NCBI GenBank assembly: GCA_937922675.1
Contig: CALAJN010000009.1
Location: forward strand, 186,001 to 250,000
From: an uncultured Granulosicoccaceae bacterium
GTDB lineage: Bacteria > Pseudomonadota > Gammaproteobacteria > Granulosicoccales > Granulosicoccaceae
Reading direction: 5' to 3'
DNA length: 64,000 bases
This document shows positions 26,486-35,053 of the stretch, piece by piece. The translations under genes were made by a program, and so were the position numbers. Below the pieces are notes generated by a model that was not told the DNA's origin, did no database searches, and saw only the letters and a program-made list of their open reading frames with translations. Position 1 is the stretch's first letter; each line of letters starts with the position of its first letter.

Positions 26486-27238
26486 TCAGCTTCGACGTGA
26501 TGCCGCGTCGATCAATACACGCTTTGCCTCATTGACCTTGGCGGACAGGTAGTGGCTACCTCCCTTGTCGGGGTGTAGTCGCACCATCAGCGAGCGATGT
26601 GCCGTAACAATCTCGTCACGACCAGCATCGGCGCTCACACCGAGTATCTCGCAAGCCTCATCCACGTTCATGTCAGAACTCGCCGCCGATGCACCAGCGC
26701 CTCCTGGACCTTCAGTGCCAGGCTTGGCACCCCAGCTCTCGGGGCGCTCACGCACGAGCCAGGATTCGAGCAGGCGAAGACCCTCGGTATCCGAACGTCT
26801 GCAGTAGCTGTGTAGTGATTCGAGTTCATCATCACTGAGCGCATCCAGTACACGGCCGGAAAATTCGCCAGCGAGTATCTGTCCGTGCATGGCACCGGTC
26901 TCTGCGTTGAAAGACATTAGCAGAGTAGCGGTGCGCACCTGAGAGACTCGGGCTGAGCCACCCGGAACGCCGGGCATGTCCCCTGTCCATCTAGACAACC
27001 ACGGTGCTGCTCGCATCAGCAGAGGTAGAAAACGCATTACCATGGTCATCAGCGCGCCCAAGGCTGCAAATATTGCCGGGGCCCTGCCAGTGACAACAAG
27101 CGCCAACAATACAAGCCCGAGAGCTATTACAGCAATCTTGATTCGGCCCATCTTGCCCTCGGCCAGCAAGGCACGAAAATACTTCTGGTAGATCATCCAG
27201 CCAACGACGGCGATGGCAATCAGAAACAACCCGCTCAT
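26486..27238 (-). CDS. Membrane-anchored J-domain protein
   Basis: The 250-residue protein has two or three N-terminal hydrophobic segments (FLIAIAVVGWMIY, IAVIALGLVLLALVV, and another to about 80) and a C-terminal J-domain with the HPD tripeptide in SLMVRLHPDKGGSHYL. The middle part (LLMSFNAETGAMHGQILAGEFSGRVL) is shared by a proteobacterial family of DnaJ-like membrane proteins. The J-domain should stimulate DnaK at the membrane face. It is close to a zinc metallopeptidase gene on the same strand, which suggests a common envelope quality-control role, by inference. Confidence 0.88.
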   Translation of the reverse strand: MSGLFLIAIAVVGWMIYQKYFRALLAEGKMGRIKIAVIALGLVLLALVVTGRAPAIFAALGALMTMVMRFLPLLMRAAPWLSRWTGDMPGVPGGSARVSQVRTATLLMSFNAETGAMHGQILAGEFSGRVLDALSDDELESLHSYCRRSDTEGLRLLESWLVRERPESWGAKPGTEGPGGAGASAASSDMNVDEACEILGVSADAGRDEIVTAHRSLMVRLHPDKGGSHYLSAKVNEAKRVLIDAASRRS

Positions 27239-27287
27239 GGTGTCGCTACACTCAATCCAAACAGATACCTACTCACAAGGTGAGGCG

Positions 27288-27953
27288 TCATCGTCGTCGC
27301 AAGAAGCTCATTAGCAAAACGCCCACCACCGCCAATGACGAGGCTGCGCTCGCCACATAGGTAAGCGCCGCTGCTATCAGCATGGTCTTCGCGCCGGAGA
27401 GATCATGCTCATCGACGAGCTTCAGCCGCGTCAGTTCATCCAGGGCCCGGCGACTGGCATCAAACTCGATCGGCAGGGTCAACAGTTGTACAAGAACAGC
27501 AGCGCTCAGCATGACCAGGCCTGCATCAAGCAATACAGGCAGACCACCCAGACCCCCACCCATCATCAGCAGCAACCCGAACCTGTGCCCGGCCGCTGCC
27601 ATCGGCATCAACACGGCCTTGGCGCGCAGTGGCCAGTATTGCGTATGTTTTTGCAGCGCATGGCCCACTTCATGCGCCGCGACGGCCAGTGATGCGACGC
27701 TGGCATCGTCACTGACCGAGGGTGACAGACGAATGAGATCGCGTGAGGGGATGTAGTGGTCACTCAACTGCCCCTGCGAGCGCTCAAGCGTTACATGCTG
27801 CAGCCCATTGCTGTCGAGGATATGTCGTGCTGTTGCGCGCCCATGGGCACCGATGTGATTTGCGACGCTGCCCCAGGTAGCGTAGGTCCGCGTCATCCAC
27901 CAACGCACGATAGCGGCAAGCAGGAACGAACCGATGCCGACGATAATGATCAT
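27288..27953 (-). CDS. Membrane zinc metallopeptidase (YugP/neutral zinc metallopeptidase family)
   Basis: The protein has 221 residues from ATG 27953. It starts with a membrane segment (MIIIVGIGSFLLAAIV), carries the zinc motif AAHEVGHAL (HExxH) followed by KHTQYWPLRAKAVLMPMAAAG, and has further helices at the C-terminus. The layout is that of PF04298 peptidases of unknown substrate. The frame is open for 20 more codons but the added residues lack family similarity. It is followed 50 bp downstream by the J-domain protein gene on the same strand. Confidence 0.88.
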   Translation of the reverse strand: MIIIVGIGSFLLAAIVRWWMTRTYATWGSVANHIGAHGRATARHILDSNGLQHVTLERSQGQLSDHYIPSRDLIRLSPSVSDDASVASLAVAAHEVGHALQKHTQYWPLRAKAVLMPMAAAGHRFGLLLMMGGGLGGLPVLLDAGLVMLSAAVLVQLLTLPIEFDASRRALDELTRLKLVDEHDLSGAKTMLIAAALTYVASAASSLAVVGVLLMSFLRRR

Positions 27954-28054
27954 GGTTTGGATATGTCCTGCTTCACTGATCGTCGACAGTGCGTCCGCTG
28001 ACCGAACCGTCAAGGCACATCAACCGCAACGCACGCATCAGCTGTTTTGTCAGC

Positions 28055-28369
28055 CTACTCGTCCCACATGACGTTCTCGCCCGCATCGCGAGCAGCCTCA
28101 AGGAGTGCAATCAGGGGCTGAGCGCGCGTTGCCAAGGGAACCGGAGCTGGTTCAGCATCATCGCTGTCAGGGTCAGATACTGGCTCCGGTGTGTCGTCAG
28201 CACTGTTGGCGATACCGGCCTGCAATCGCTCAAGCGCATCGGGAATGTCAGCTGCCAACAGGGCACTGGGTACTGTGCCACTGTGCCCCATCAGCTTGAG
28301 CAGCGAAACCGCTGCCGTGCCAAACATCGTGATGTCCGCATGAGCGGACGTCTTGAAAGTGACCAACAT
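28055..28369 (-). CDS. DUF1840 family protein
   Basis: The 104-residue protein begins MLVTFKTSAHADITMFGTAA, the hallmark of DUF1840, and ends ARDAGENVMWDE. The middle is a variable acidic linker. I chose ATG 28369 because GGGAGA lies 9 bases upstream; a GTG two codons earlier is too close to it. It is a small soluble protein of unknown function found in many beta- and gammaproteobacteria. It is upstream of the zinc metallopeptidase on the same strand, with a 101-bp gap. Confidence 0.85.
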   Translation of the reverse strand: MLVTFKTSAHADITMFGTAAVSLLKLMGHSGTVPSALLAADIPDALERLQAGIANSADDTPEPVSDPDSDDAEPAPVPLATRAQPLIALLEAARDAGENVMWDE

Positions 28370-28422
28370 ACTCACGTCTCCCAGATCCCTGGCTTGTAAA
28401 TTCTGTTCAGACTACAGGAGAG

Positions 28423-29901
28423 TCAGGAAGCCTCCTCGACACGTAGATGCGTCAGGGTCTGATAGGTGATACCGCCACGATTCAGATTCTTGTCGATCTG
28501 ATACGCCTCGATGGCATCCATCGTCGCCTTGCCGACCACTCCATCAGCCGGCCCCGGGTCATAGCCTTCGCGCTGCAGCGCCTCCTGTATTTCGGTCACG
28601 ATGCCCTGAGTCATATTGGTTTCGCACAGTACCGGCCGCCATTCGAGCCTGGCCGGTTCAATCTCGATCTGACTGGTGATTGTCTCGGTAACTGCCGGCG
28701 TAACAGTGCGTGTCTCGCTGGCATCCGCTACGAGTTTCTGAACCGAAAAGGTCCGATACTCAGCCGGCACAGCAGTGACGGTCGTGGTCGCCTGCTCGGC
28801 AATTATCTGAGTAGGCACGCTAGTGTATTCCGCCGGACTTTCTGTCAAGCAGACCTTCTCACCTGTCGGCTTGGATCCGGCAGCCGCATCAGCGCCATCG
28901 GCAACCCAGAAAAACCTGGCCTCAGATACGCGGGTGCGTGTCTCGACATTGGTGTACTCCGCCTCAACATCCACGCGACGCTCACTCGCTGGAGTCACAA
29001 GACGTTGCACTTGATAAGTCTCGTACTCTGCTGGTATTTCCTCCATTCGCGAGGTAGCCGGCGTATCCAGTACAGTGCGAGAGACGGTCTCATAGCGCGC
29101 AGGCAATTCGACCAGACACATAATCTCGCCGGTCGTGTCATCGATGCGTTCAACGGGGCCGCGACCGGGGCGCCAAACGCTTCGCGCAGGCTCGACCAAC
29201 ACCCTCTCCTGCTCCGTACGGAAAATCGCCGGAACGTTAACAATGCGCTGAGACGCCTCCTTGACGACAATGCGTTCGTCGACGGTTTCGTAGACCGCCG
29301 GTGCTATCTCGATTCGCACGCTGGGCTCTTTTGACAGCACCCGTTGCAACTCGGATCGATAGACAGGGGGTTGCCAGTATTCAACAAAGCAGCTGCCGGG
29401 TTCCACGCGATCAAGATCAATGCCTGCGGTAGCGATATTTTCCAGATCAACCGGGTTGGCAGGACGCTGCTGCTCGCCATCAGCGACCGTCCAGTTGAGC
29501 TCGCGTGCTTTTACCTGGACACGCTCGGTTGAAGCCTCGAACACGGTCGGAGCTGACGCAATACGCGAACTCGATTCACGCACCACAACGCGCTCCTGGA
29601 TCGTTTCAAACACAGCCGGGGTTGATTCGATTCGCTCTACGGCCTCCTGGGTTACAACCTCTTCGGTGCGATCAGCAAACTTGGGCGGCACGATTACCTT
29701 GGCATAGCACTCGCCGGGCTTTGCATCCGGCAAGGTCAAGGTATTGTCTATTTGTTGCGCTAGTACCGGCGTGGGGCCAACCGCCAAAAGAACAGCACCG
29801 ACGATACTGACGATGGCGAACGAGCTGCCGGCCACCAGACTCTCGCGCAACAGGCGACACGGGCGTGATACAGCAGCAGAAAGATCAGAAAGGTGCAGCA
29901 C
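28423..29901 (-). CDS. Secreted repeat protein with C-terminal peptidoglycan-binding domain
   Basis: The likely start is GTG 29901 (GGAG 8 bases upstream), giving 492 residues; a TTG 12 codons earlier is the alternative. After a long basic leader and a hydrophobic core the signal peptide should be cleaved near VLA-QQ. Four tandem repeats of about 75 residues follow (roughly 62-137, 168-243, 258-332, 348-421). Each opens with a Cys-containing GExxC/PGxC and closes with an ARxxxW motif, and each holds three sub-units of the type PAVYETVxERIVVxEAS. Residues ~435-480 are a PF01471 peptidoglycan-binding domain (QREGYDPGPADGVVGKATMDAIEAYQ). A periplasmic, wall-bound scaffold is likely; no enzymatic motif is seen. 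Confidence 0.82.
   Translation of the reverse strand: MLHLSDLSAAVSRPCRLLRESLVAGSSFAIVSIVGAVLLAVGPTPVLAQQIDNTLTLPDAKPGECYAKVIVPPKFADRTEEVVTQEAVERIESTPAVFETIQERVVVRESSSRIASAPTVFEASTERVQVKARELNWTVADGEQQRPANPVDLENIATAGIDLDRVEPGSCFVEYWQPPVYRSELQRVLSKEPSVRIEIAPAVYETVDERIVVKEASQRIVNVPAIFRTEQERVLVEPARSVWRPGRGPVERIDDTTGEIMCLVELPARYETVSRTVLDTPATSRMEEIPAEYETYQVQRLVTPASERRVDVEAEYTNVETRTRVSEARFFWVADGADAAAGSKPTGEKVCLTESPAEYTSVPTQIIAEQATTTVTAVPAEYRTFSVQKLVADASETRTVTPAVTETITSQIEIEPARLEWRPVLCETNMTQGIVTEIQEALQREGYDPGPADGVVGKATMDAIEAYQIDKNLNRGGITYQTLTHLRVEEAS
28639..29718 (-). repeat. Four tandem coding repeats (~75 codons each, with spacers)
   Basis: Protein-level repeats in the peptidoglycan-binding protein. 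Each unit starts at a cysteine (CYAK, CFVE, CLVE, CLTE), contains Y-E-T-V/E-R-I-V-V type sub-repeats about 24 residues long, and ends in AR-x-x-x-W (ARELNW, ARSVW, ARFFW, ARLEW). The conserved cysteine and tryptophan per unit suggest four similar folds. Confidence 0.75.
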
Positions 29902-29982
29902 GACAACAACTCCGCAGGAGACGCGACGACGCGCCAACCTGCAATTGTCGGACTGATTGACCCGAAGATCAACGTCGATTTT

Positions 29983-31626
29983 CTAACGCCAGTTACGCCT
30001 GCGTAGTGCAGCGACCAATAAACCGGTTAAAAGTAACCACCCTGCGGCTCCGCCACCCCGCTTCTTTGCCTCTGTCGGGTTGTCGTCGACGCCGTCCGCG
30101 ATACCGTCGCCATCGGTATCAGCATTCAGCGGATCAGTACCAAGGGCAAGCTCGTCCGCATCTTCAAGGCCATCGGCATCCGAATCCGCGTTTGTCGGAA
30201 CGGTGCCGATACTGACTTCTTCGCCGTCATTGATACCGTCCTGATCGGTATCCACATTCAAGGGTAGCGTGCCGTGCACGTCAACCTCATCACCGTCACC
30301 CAGACCATCGCTATCAGAATCAATGCTCAAAAGATTGGTGCCCAACCCACTCTCGCGTCCATCAACCAGCCCATCTTCATCGGTGTCTGCCGCCAGAGGA
30401 TCACTACCGAGCTGCACTTCTTCCCCATCATCGAGTCCATCGAGGTCGGTATCCGAACTGAGCGCAGCGGTGCCGTGCTCGTTCACTTCATCACCATCAC
30501 TCAAGCCGTCGCCATCCGAGTCGGCGACAAGCGGGTCTGTGCCAAGCTCACTCTCTTGCGCATCGGTCAACCCGTCCTCGTCCTGATCGGGCACGGTCTC
30601 ATGTATGAGCGCGAGCACTTCATGAGAGTTGGTTTCTGCAGAGCCGCCTCGCGTTTCAGCGCCTGCAACAACATGCCATTGATTGCCAATCAGTCCGCCA
30701 CCGGCGCTGTGCCGTGCCGACCGCATGCCTTGCAGTCTTCTCCATTGACCGGTAACTACATCAAACGCCTCGACAGCATTCACGGCGACTCTGGCCGTTT
30801 CGCCCCCAGCCACAAGCACTTCCGAACCGAAGGGCACAGCCATGACACCCGCGCGCTGTGTTGGAATGTCGGCTTCAGATGACCAGCTGCCATCGCGCCA
30901 CACATCGGTTGCACCTACCGTATCTGCAAACACGTTGGGCATGGCACTGCGGCGCCCTCCTGTAACCACCAACACGTCGTCGACCCATGTGGCTGCGTGA
31001 TGATCACGCGCCTGCGGAGCGTCCGGCAGTATCTCCCAAGTACCCGTGGACGGCTGGTAGCGATCAAACCAGGCAACCGCACCGCCGCTATGGCCGAGCG
31101 TATTGCCGCCAATGACATAGATCCAGCCATCACGCACCGCGGCAGCCGCACTTCCGCGACGCCTGGCCTCTGGAATACTGCCTACGATTCGCCAGGTCTC
31201 GGTCAGGGTGTCAAAGACATAGATGTCCTCAAGGGAGGGTTCGGCTGGAAAATTGCCCACCAGCGCCCCGATTGCGTAGATATCCGTGCCGATCGCCACC
31301 GCTTGAAAGTGATGAAAGTCAACCGGGGCGGGTGGCGCAACTGACCAGGTGCCGGATGCCGAATCGTAGATCTCGACCGGGCGTGTGCCCCGCCCCCCTA
31401 ACAGGTAGAACTTGCCGTCAATTCCGATACCGGAGGCTTCGTGGCGCGCGGTTGCGGCGCTGCCGTCTGTCGAGCCGACCGACTGCCACTGCTGTGCAGC
31501 ATCCACCGCTGCACCGACACCCAGTGACAAGAGCGCCATGCTGAAAGCTGTCGCGCAAACAAAACCGACTTTGCGCCTGCTGCCAACGGCCCTGAGATGA
31601 TTGGAAAATACGCGCACGCTTTTCAT
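29983..31626 (-). CDS. Kelch-repeat and thrombospondin type-3 repeat protein with GlyGly-CTERM-like tail
   Basis: The 547-residue protein has a signal peptide (cleavage near DAA-QQ, residue 44). Residues ~55-340 form Kelch-type β-propeller blades (GKFYLLGGRG, GWIYVIGGNT, DVLVVTGGRR, SEVLVAGGET). Residues ~346-518 are calcium-binding TSP type-3 repeats of the pattern DSDGDGLSDGDEV. The C-terminus GGGAAGWLLLTGLLVAALRRR (524-545) is a glycine motif plus helix plus arginine cluster, as in GlyGly-CTERM proteins processed by rhombosortase and exported by type II secretion. It is therefore probably a calcium-stabilised surface protein. The next gene downstream is the peptidoglycan-binding repeat protein, so the two may work together. 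Confidence 0.87.
   Translation of the reverse strand: MKSVRVFSNHLRAVGSRRKVGFVCATAFSMALLSLGVGAAVDAAQQWQSVGSTDGSAATARHEASGIGIDGKFYLLGGRGTRPVEIYDSASGTWSVAPPAPVDFHHFQAVAIGTDIYAIGALVGNFPAEPSLEDIYVFDTLTETWRIVGSIPEARRRGSAAAAVRDGWIYVIGGNTLGHSGGAVAWFDRYQPSTGTWEILPDAPQARDHHAATWVDDVLVVTGGRRSAMPNVFADTVGATDVWRDGSWSSEADIPTQRAGVMAVPFGSEVLVAGGETARVAVNAVEAFDVVTGQWRRLQGMRSARHSAGGGLIGNQWHVVAGAETRGGSAETNSHEVLALIHETVPDQDEDGLTDAQESELGTDPLVADSDGDGLSDGDEVNEHGTAALSSDTDLDGLDDGEEVQLGSDPLAADTDEDGLVDGRESGLGTNLLSIDSDSDGLGDGDEVDVHGTLPLNVDTDQDGINDGEEVSIGTVPTNADSDADGLEDADELALGTDPLNADTDGDGIADGVDDNPTEAKKRGGGAAGWLLLTGLLVAALRRRNWR
30073..30591 (-). repeat. Thrombospondin type-3 (Ca-binding) repeats
   Basis: About eight tandem units of roughly 20 residues with alternating Asp (DxDxDGLxDxxE), each followed by a G-T/S-x-P-L turn. 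The DNA is correspondingly repetitive. Such arrays bind a string of calcium ions. Confidence 0.85.
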
Positions 31627-31727
31627 GCAGAGACTAGCGGCCCCGAGGCAACGAAAGTCACACTCGAGTCATCGCACTGTGAACTACTGCTCAGAATTTT
31701 GGCAACTGGACGATTTCAGCCGAGACC

Positions 31728-32612
31728 TTACTTGCCCGCCGCATCGTCGCCAGGCAGCCGGGCGATCAGGCTGCTTGTGTCCCAACGTCCGCCACCCATG
31801 GACTGAACCTCGGCGTAGAACTGATCTACAGCCGCTGCCACTGGCAGGCTCGCTCCATTGCGGCGGGCCTCATCCAGACAAATCGACAAGTCCTTGCGCA
31901 TCCAGTCAACCGCAAATCCGTGCTCGAATTCCCGGTCCAGCATGGTCTCGTAGCGATTGAGCATCTGCCATGACTGGGCCGCACCCTTGCCGATGACATC
32001 AACGACTGCACGACCGTCAAGGCCGGCTCGCTCAGCGAAGTGCAGGCCCTCGGAAAGACCCTGGACGAGTCCAGCGATACAGATCTGATTGACCATCTTG
32101 GCGAGTTGTCCAGCGCCGCTACCACCCAACAGACGACAGGACCTTGCATAGTGCGCAATGATCGGCTCTGCGGTGCCAAAGTGTGCATCGTCTCCACCAA
32201 CCATCACGGTCAGCTGACCATTTTCCGCACCTGCCTGGCCACCGGACACAGGCGCATCCAGAAAACCGATACCGCTCTTCGCGGCCACTGCATGCAACTC
32301 GCGCGCGAGTACTGCCGACGCTGTAGTGTGATCGACAAACAAGCTACCCGCGATCATTGCCTGCAAGGCACCCTGGTCACCAGAGGTAATCGAGCGGACA
32401 TCATCATCGTTGCCAACACAGGCAAAAACGATGGCTGCCCCCTCGGCTGCAGCTGCAGGCGAATCATGACGAGTGCCTGAATGCTCAGCAACCCATCGCT
32501 CGGCAGTGGCTGCGGTCCTGTTATAGACGCGCACCTCGTGCCCCGCCTTGGCCAAATGACCTGCCATTGGATAACCCATGACACCCAGACCTAAAAATGC
32601 AACAGTGGCCAT
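31728..32612 (-). CDS. NAD(P)-dependent β-hydroxyacid dehydrogenase (3-hydroxyisobutyrate dehydrogenase family)
   Basis: The 294-residue protein has the Rossmann motif FLGLGVMGYPMAGHLAKAGH, the substrate-binding DAPVSGGQAGAENGQL and the catalytic lysine in GAGQLAKMVNQ. The family includes 3-hydroxyisobutyrate dehydrogenase, tartronate-semialdehyde reductase and succinic-semialdehyde reductases. The last gene upstream on the same strand is a MocR regulator 88 bp away, so co-regulation is possible. The C-terminal region (FAVDWMRKDLSICLDEA) fits the tartronate-semialdehyde/HIBADH group. Specific substrate not assignable. Confidence 0.9.
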   Translation of the reverse strand: MATVAFLGLGVMGYPMAGHLAKAGHEVRVYNRTAATAERWVAEHSGTRHDSPAAAAEGAAIVFACVGNDDDVRSITSGDQGALQAMIAGSLFVDHTTASAVLARELHAVAAKSGIGFLDAPVSGGQAGAENGQLTVMVGGDDAHFGTAEPIIAHYARSCRLLGGSGAGQLAKMVNQICIAGLVQGLSEGLHFAERAGLDGRAVVDVIGKGAAQSWQMLNRYETMLDREFEHGFAVDWMRKDLSICLDEARRNGASLPVAAAVDQFYAEVQSMGGGRWDTSSLIARLPGDDAAGK

Positions 32613-32700
32613 TCAAGAGACTCCGGTAAACGTGTAGACATCAGCGGGCAGCTAACTGTCAAATTGCACTAACACAAGCCAATGCCGCAGTAGATTCGGC

Positions 32701-34266
32701 TCAGCAGGACCCCGCGAGTTCCTCAACCACTGACGCCAGGCGATCGATGCCCGGCACGATTTGCGACTCGTCAATTGAGGAAAAGCCAAGGCGGCACCAT
32801 GCATCGTGTTGCTGCGGCTCACTGAAGTAGGTATCACCCGCATGTAACAATATACCTTGTCCAAGAGCAGCTCTCTCAAGGGCTACAGCTGACACGCCCT
32901 TTGGCAATCGAACCCAGAACGACGAGCCTCCATAGGCAGGCGCCTTGGCAGAGAGGGGTGCATGCGCCGCCAGGGCCGAGTCCATCGTGGTGAAGCGCTC
33001 CCGGAATGATCGAGAGATACGCAACAAGGCTGAATCATGGTGGCCCAGCGATAGAAAGTGCCCAACGGTGCGCTGCGTATTGGTGGGAGGATGCCGATAC
33101 ATCAGACGCCGCAAGGCACGTGCTTGACGAATGAACTCGCGCGGCCCCACCATGAAGCCGACTCGCAAGCCGGGTGCGAGGGTCTTTGAAAGACTACCCA
33201 CGTAGATCACGCGATGGTCCGCATCGAGACTCTTCAACGCGGGTGTCGGTGCACCCACAAAATTGAGCTCGCTCTCGTAGTCGTCTTCGACAATCGTGAC
33301 ATCCCCGTTCGCAGCATCGGCCAACAGCTGCTCGCGCGCCTGCAGTGGCATGGTAGTTGTGGTCGGGCACTGGTGACTGGGCGTGACGTACAAGAGCTTG
33401 CACGACGCCAGGCGTTCATCCGTGGTTACACCTGCGTCTCCGACTGCGAAGCTCTCGGTCTTGCCTGCAAACAGGGAAAAGATATTACGCGCATCTGGAT
33501 AACAGGGGTCTTCAAGACCTGCTGTGCAATCCTTGTCGAGCAGCAGCTGTGCAATCAAGAACAAGGCGTTTTGAGCGCCAGTGGTAATCAACAACTCATC
33601 CGGGTCGGCCCACACACCGCGTCGTGGCAATACGCGCGTGAGAATCTGTTCGACCAACAACTCATCATCATGATCTGTACGGTCTTGCGTCCACCGGGCT
33701 ATCGCATCAACACGCAATGACAAGCGGACCGCTTCTCGCCAGTCGTTAACCGGAAACAAGGTCTCATCGGTTTGACCATAAATAAAGGGGAATTCATATC
33801 GCTGCCAATCGAGCGGCCTGTGAATGTTGCGTTGCGATAAAAGGTCCATGACCACACCGGGATCGCGATCCGGTCGCGGTGGGTGTGCCTCAGCCGCACC
33901 CTGAACATCAGCGCGGATTGTCTTTGAAGGCTGTACCCGTCCGTCAAGCATCTCCGGGTTGACAAAATAGCCGTGGCGCTCGCGCGCGATCAGATAGTGC
34001 TCATCGACCAGGTGTTGGTAAGCCAACACAACGGTATTGCGGGCCACTCCCAGCTCTGACGCCAGTGAGCGCGAGGACGGCAGCGGACAATCCTTGGCGA
34101 TTCGCCCATCAAGAATGGCCTTGACCATCTCTTGACGAAGCTGCAACTGCAGGCTCTGCGAAGCCGATGAATCAACACGAAACAGGCGACGCCACATCGG
34201 ACCTGAAGTAGACGGTGTAGCACTACCCTTGCTCGCACCGGACGGCTCGTCGACTCCAGCTCCCAT
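32701..34266 (-). CDS. MocR/GabR-type PLP-dependent transcriptional regulator
   Basis: The 521-residue protein has a GntR-like winged helix at about 40-110 (PLPSSRSLASELGVARNTVVLAYQHL) fused to a type-I aminotransferase-like domain with the PLP lysine in YVGSLSKTLAPGLRVG and the Asp of VEDDYESEL. MocR proteins use PLP and an amine or aldehyde effector to control B6, GABA, taurine or ectoine genes. The start ATG overlaps the TGA of the upstream coiled-coil gene (TGATG). Possible targets are the β-hydroxyacid dehydrogenase next door. Effector unknown. Confidence 0.92.
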   Translation of the reverse strand: MGAGVDEPSGASKGSATPSTSGPMWRRLFRVDSSASQSLQLQLRQEMVKAILDGRIAKDCPLPSSRSLASELGVARNTVVLAYQHLVDEHYLIARERHGYFVNPEMLDGRVQPSKTIRADVQGAAEAHPPRPDRDPGVVMDLLSQRNIHRPLDWQRYEFPFIYGQTDETLFPVNDWREAVRLSLRVDAIARWTQDRTDHDDELLVEQILTRVLPRRGVWADPDELLITTGAQNALFLIAQLLLDKDCTAGLEDPCYPDARNIFSLFAGKTESFAVGDAGVTTDERLASCKLLYVTPSHQCPTTTTMPLQAREQLLADAANGDVTIVEDDYESELNFVGAPTPALKSLDADHRVIYVGSLSKTLAPGLRVGFMVGPREFIRQARALRRLMYRHPPTNTQRTVGHFLSLGHHDSALLRISRSFRERFTTMDSALAAHAPLSAKAPAYGGSSFWVRLPKGVSAVALERAALGQGILLHAGDTYFSEPQQHDAWCRLGFSSIDESQIVPGIDRLASVVEELAGSC

Positions 34267-34919
34267 CAGCGGTGTTCTTCAAGGATATCGTCCAACACGG
34301 CCATGTCGGGTAGTTCCGTTTCTGGCAGATCCGGCACCCGCTCATTCCATCGATCAATTCGGGCACGTCGCTCTAGCAACGGCACATCCACCTCAGCTCC
34401 TACCGCAGCGGCATCATCCGAATGATCGCCCGTCAGGTCGTCCAACTGGGATTGCAGTAGACGCGCTGTGTCCCCGGCAGCAGGTAGAGGTAGCGCGACC
34501 CCGGCCCGATCCCGCTCAGCCATGCCGTATTCCTGTCGGAGTGCGCTCGAACGCTGCTCGGCACGCATGAGCTGCTCTTCGGTAGAACGTTGCTCGGCGA
34601 GCAAGTCTTCCAATCTGTTTTGCTGAAGCCTCGCATGCGACTCCAGTGTCTCTTGCTTGGCTGCTTGAGACAGCTCTCGCTCTCGCCACCGTCGACGATT
34701 TCGCGCTGCGCCTTCACGCTCGTGCTCCAGCGCGATACTCAGCACATCAACGCGTCTTTGGGATTCACGCTCAGCCGCTGTGTGCTTCTGTTCAAGCTCA
34801 CGCAGCGCGAACTCATGACGTTCATCGGGTAGCCACCGCGCCAACAGATAACCAATCAGGCCGCCAATCAAGGCGGCCATACCGAGCACAGTGAATAGCA
34901 TTGGTGAAAAGTTCAGCAT
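34266..34919 (-). CDS. Membrane-anchored coiled-coil protein of unknown function
   Basis: The protein has 217 residues from ATG 34919. Residues ~8-29 are one membrane helix (LFTVLGMAALIGGLIGYLLA). A long charged α-helical stretch follows (about 32-140, rich in E, R, Q, A) typical of a coiled coil, and then an acidic tail. The layout resembles small bacterial proteins with one N-terminal helix and a cytoplasmic coiled coil, such as YhcB/ZapG, but I see no specific match. It overlaps the MocR start by one base, suggesting translational coupling that has no obvious functional reason. Confidence 0.7.
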   Translation of the reverse strand: MLNFSPMLFTVLGMAALIGGLIGYLLARWLPDERHEFALRELEQKHTAAERESQRRVDVLSIALEHEREGAARNRRRWRERELSQAAKQETLESHARLQQNRLEDLLAEQRSTEEQLMRAEQRSSALRQEYGMAERDRAGVALPLPAAGDTARLLQSQLDDLTGDHSDDAAAVGAEVDVPLLERRARIDRWNERVPDLPETELPDMAVLDDILEEHR

Positions 34920-35053
34920 CAAACTCGCCCCGTTTGTCCGTGGACTCTGACACGTTGCTCCACTTCCGGCAATCCGGCGAACGTGGCAGTGAACGCAATT
35001 GCCGGATCCCGGCTCTCACAGGGGCCCTTTTTTGACCGTCCCTGAGCAGCGCG

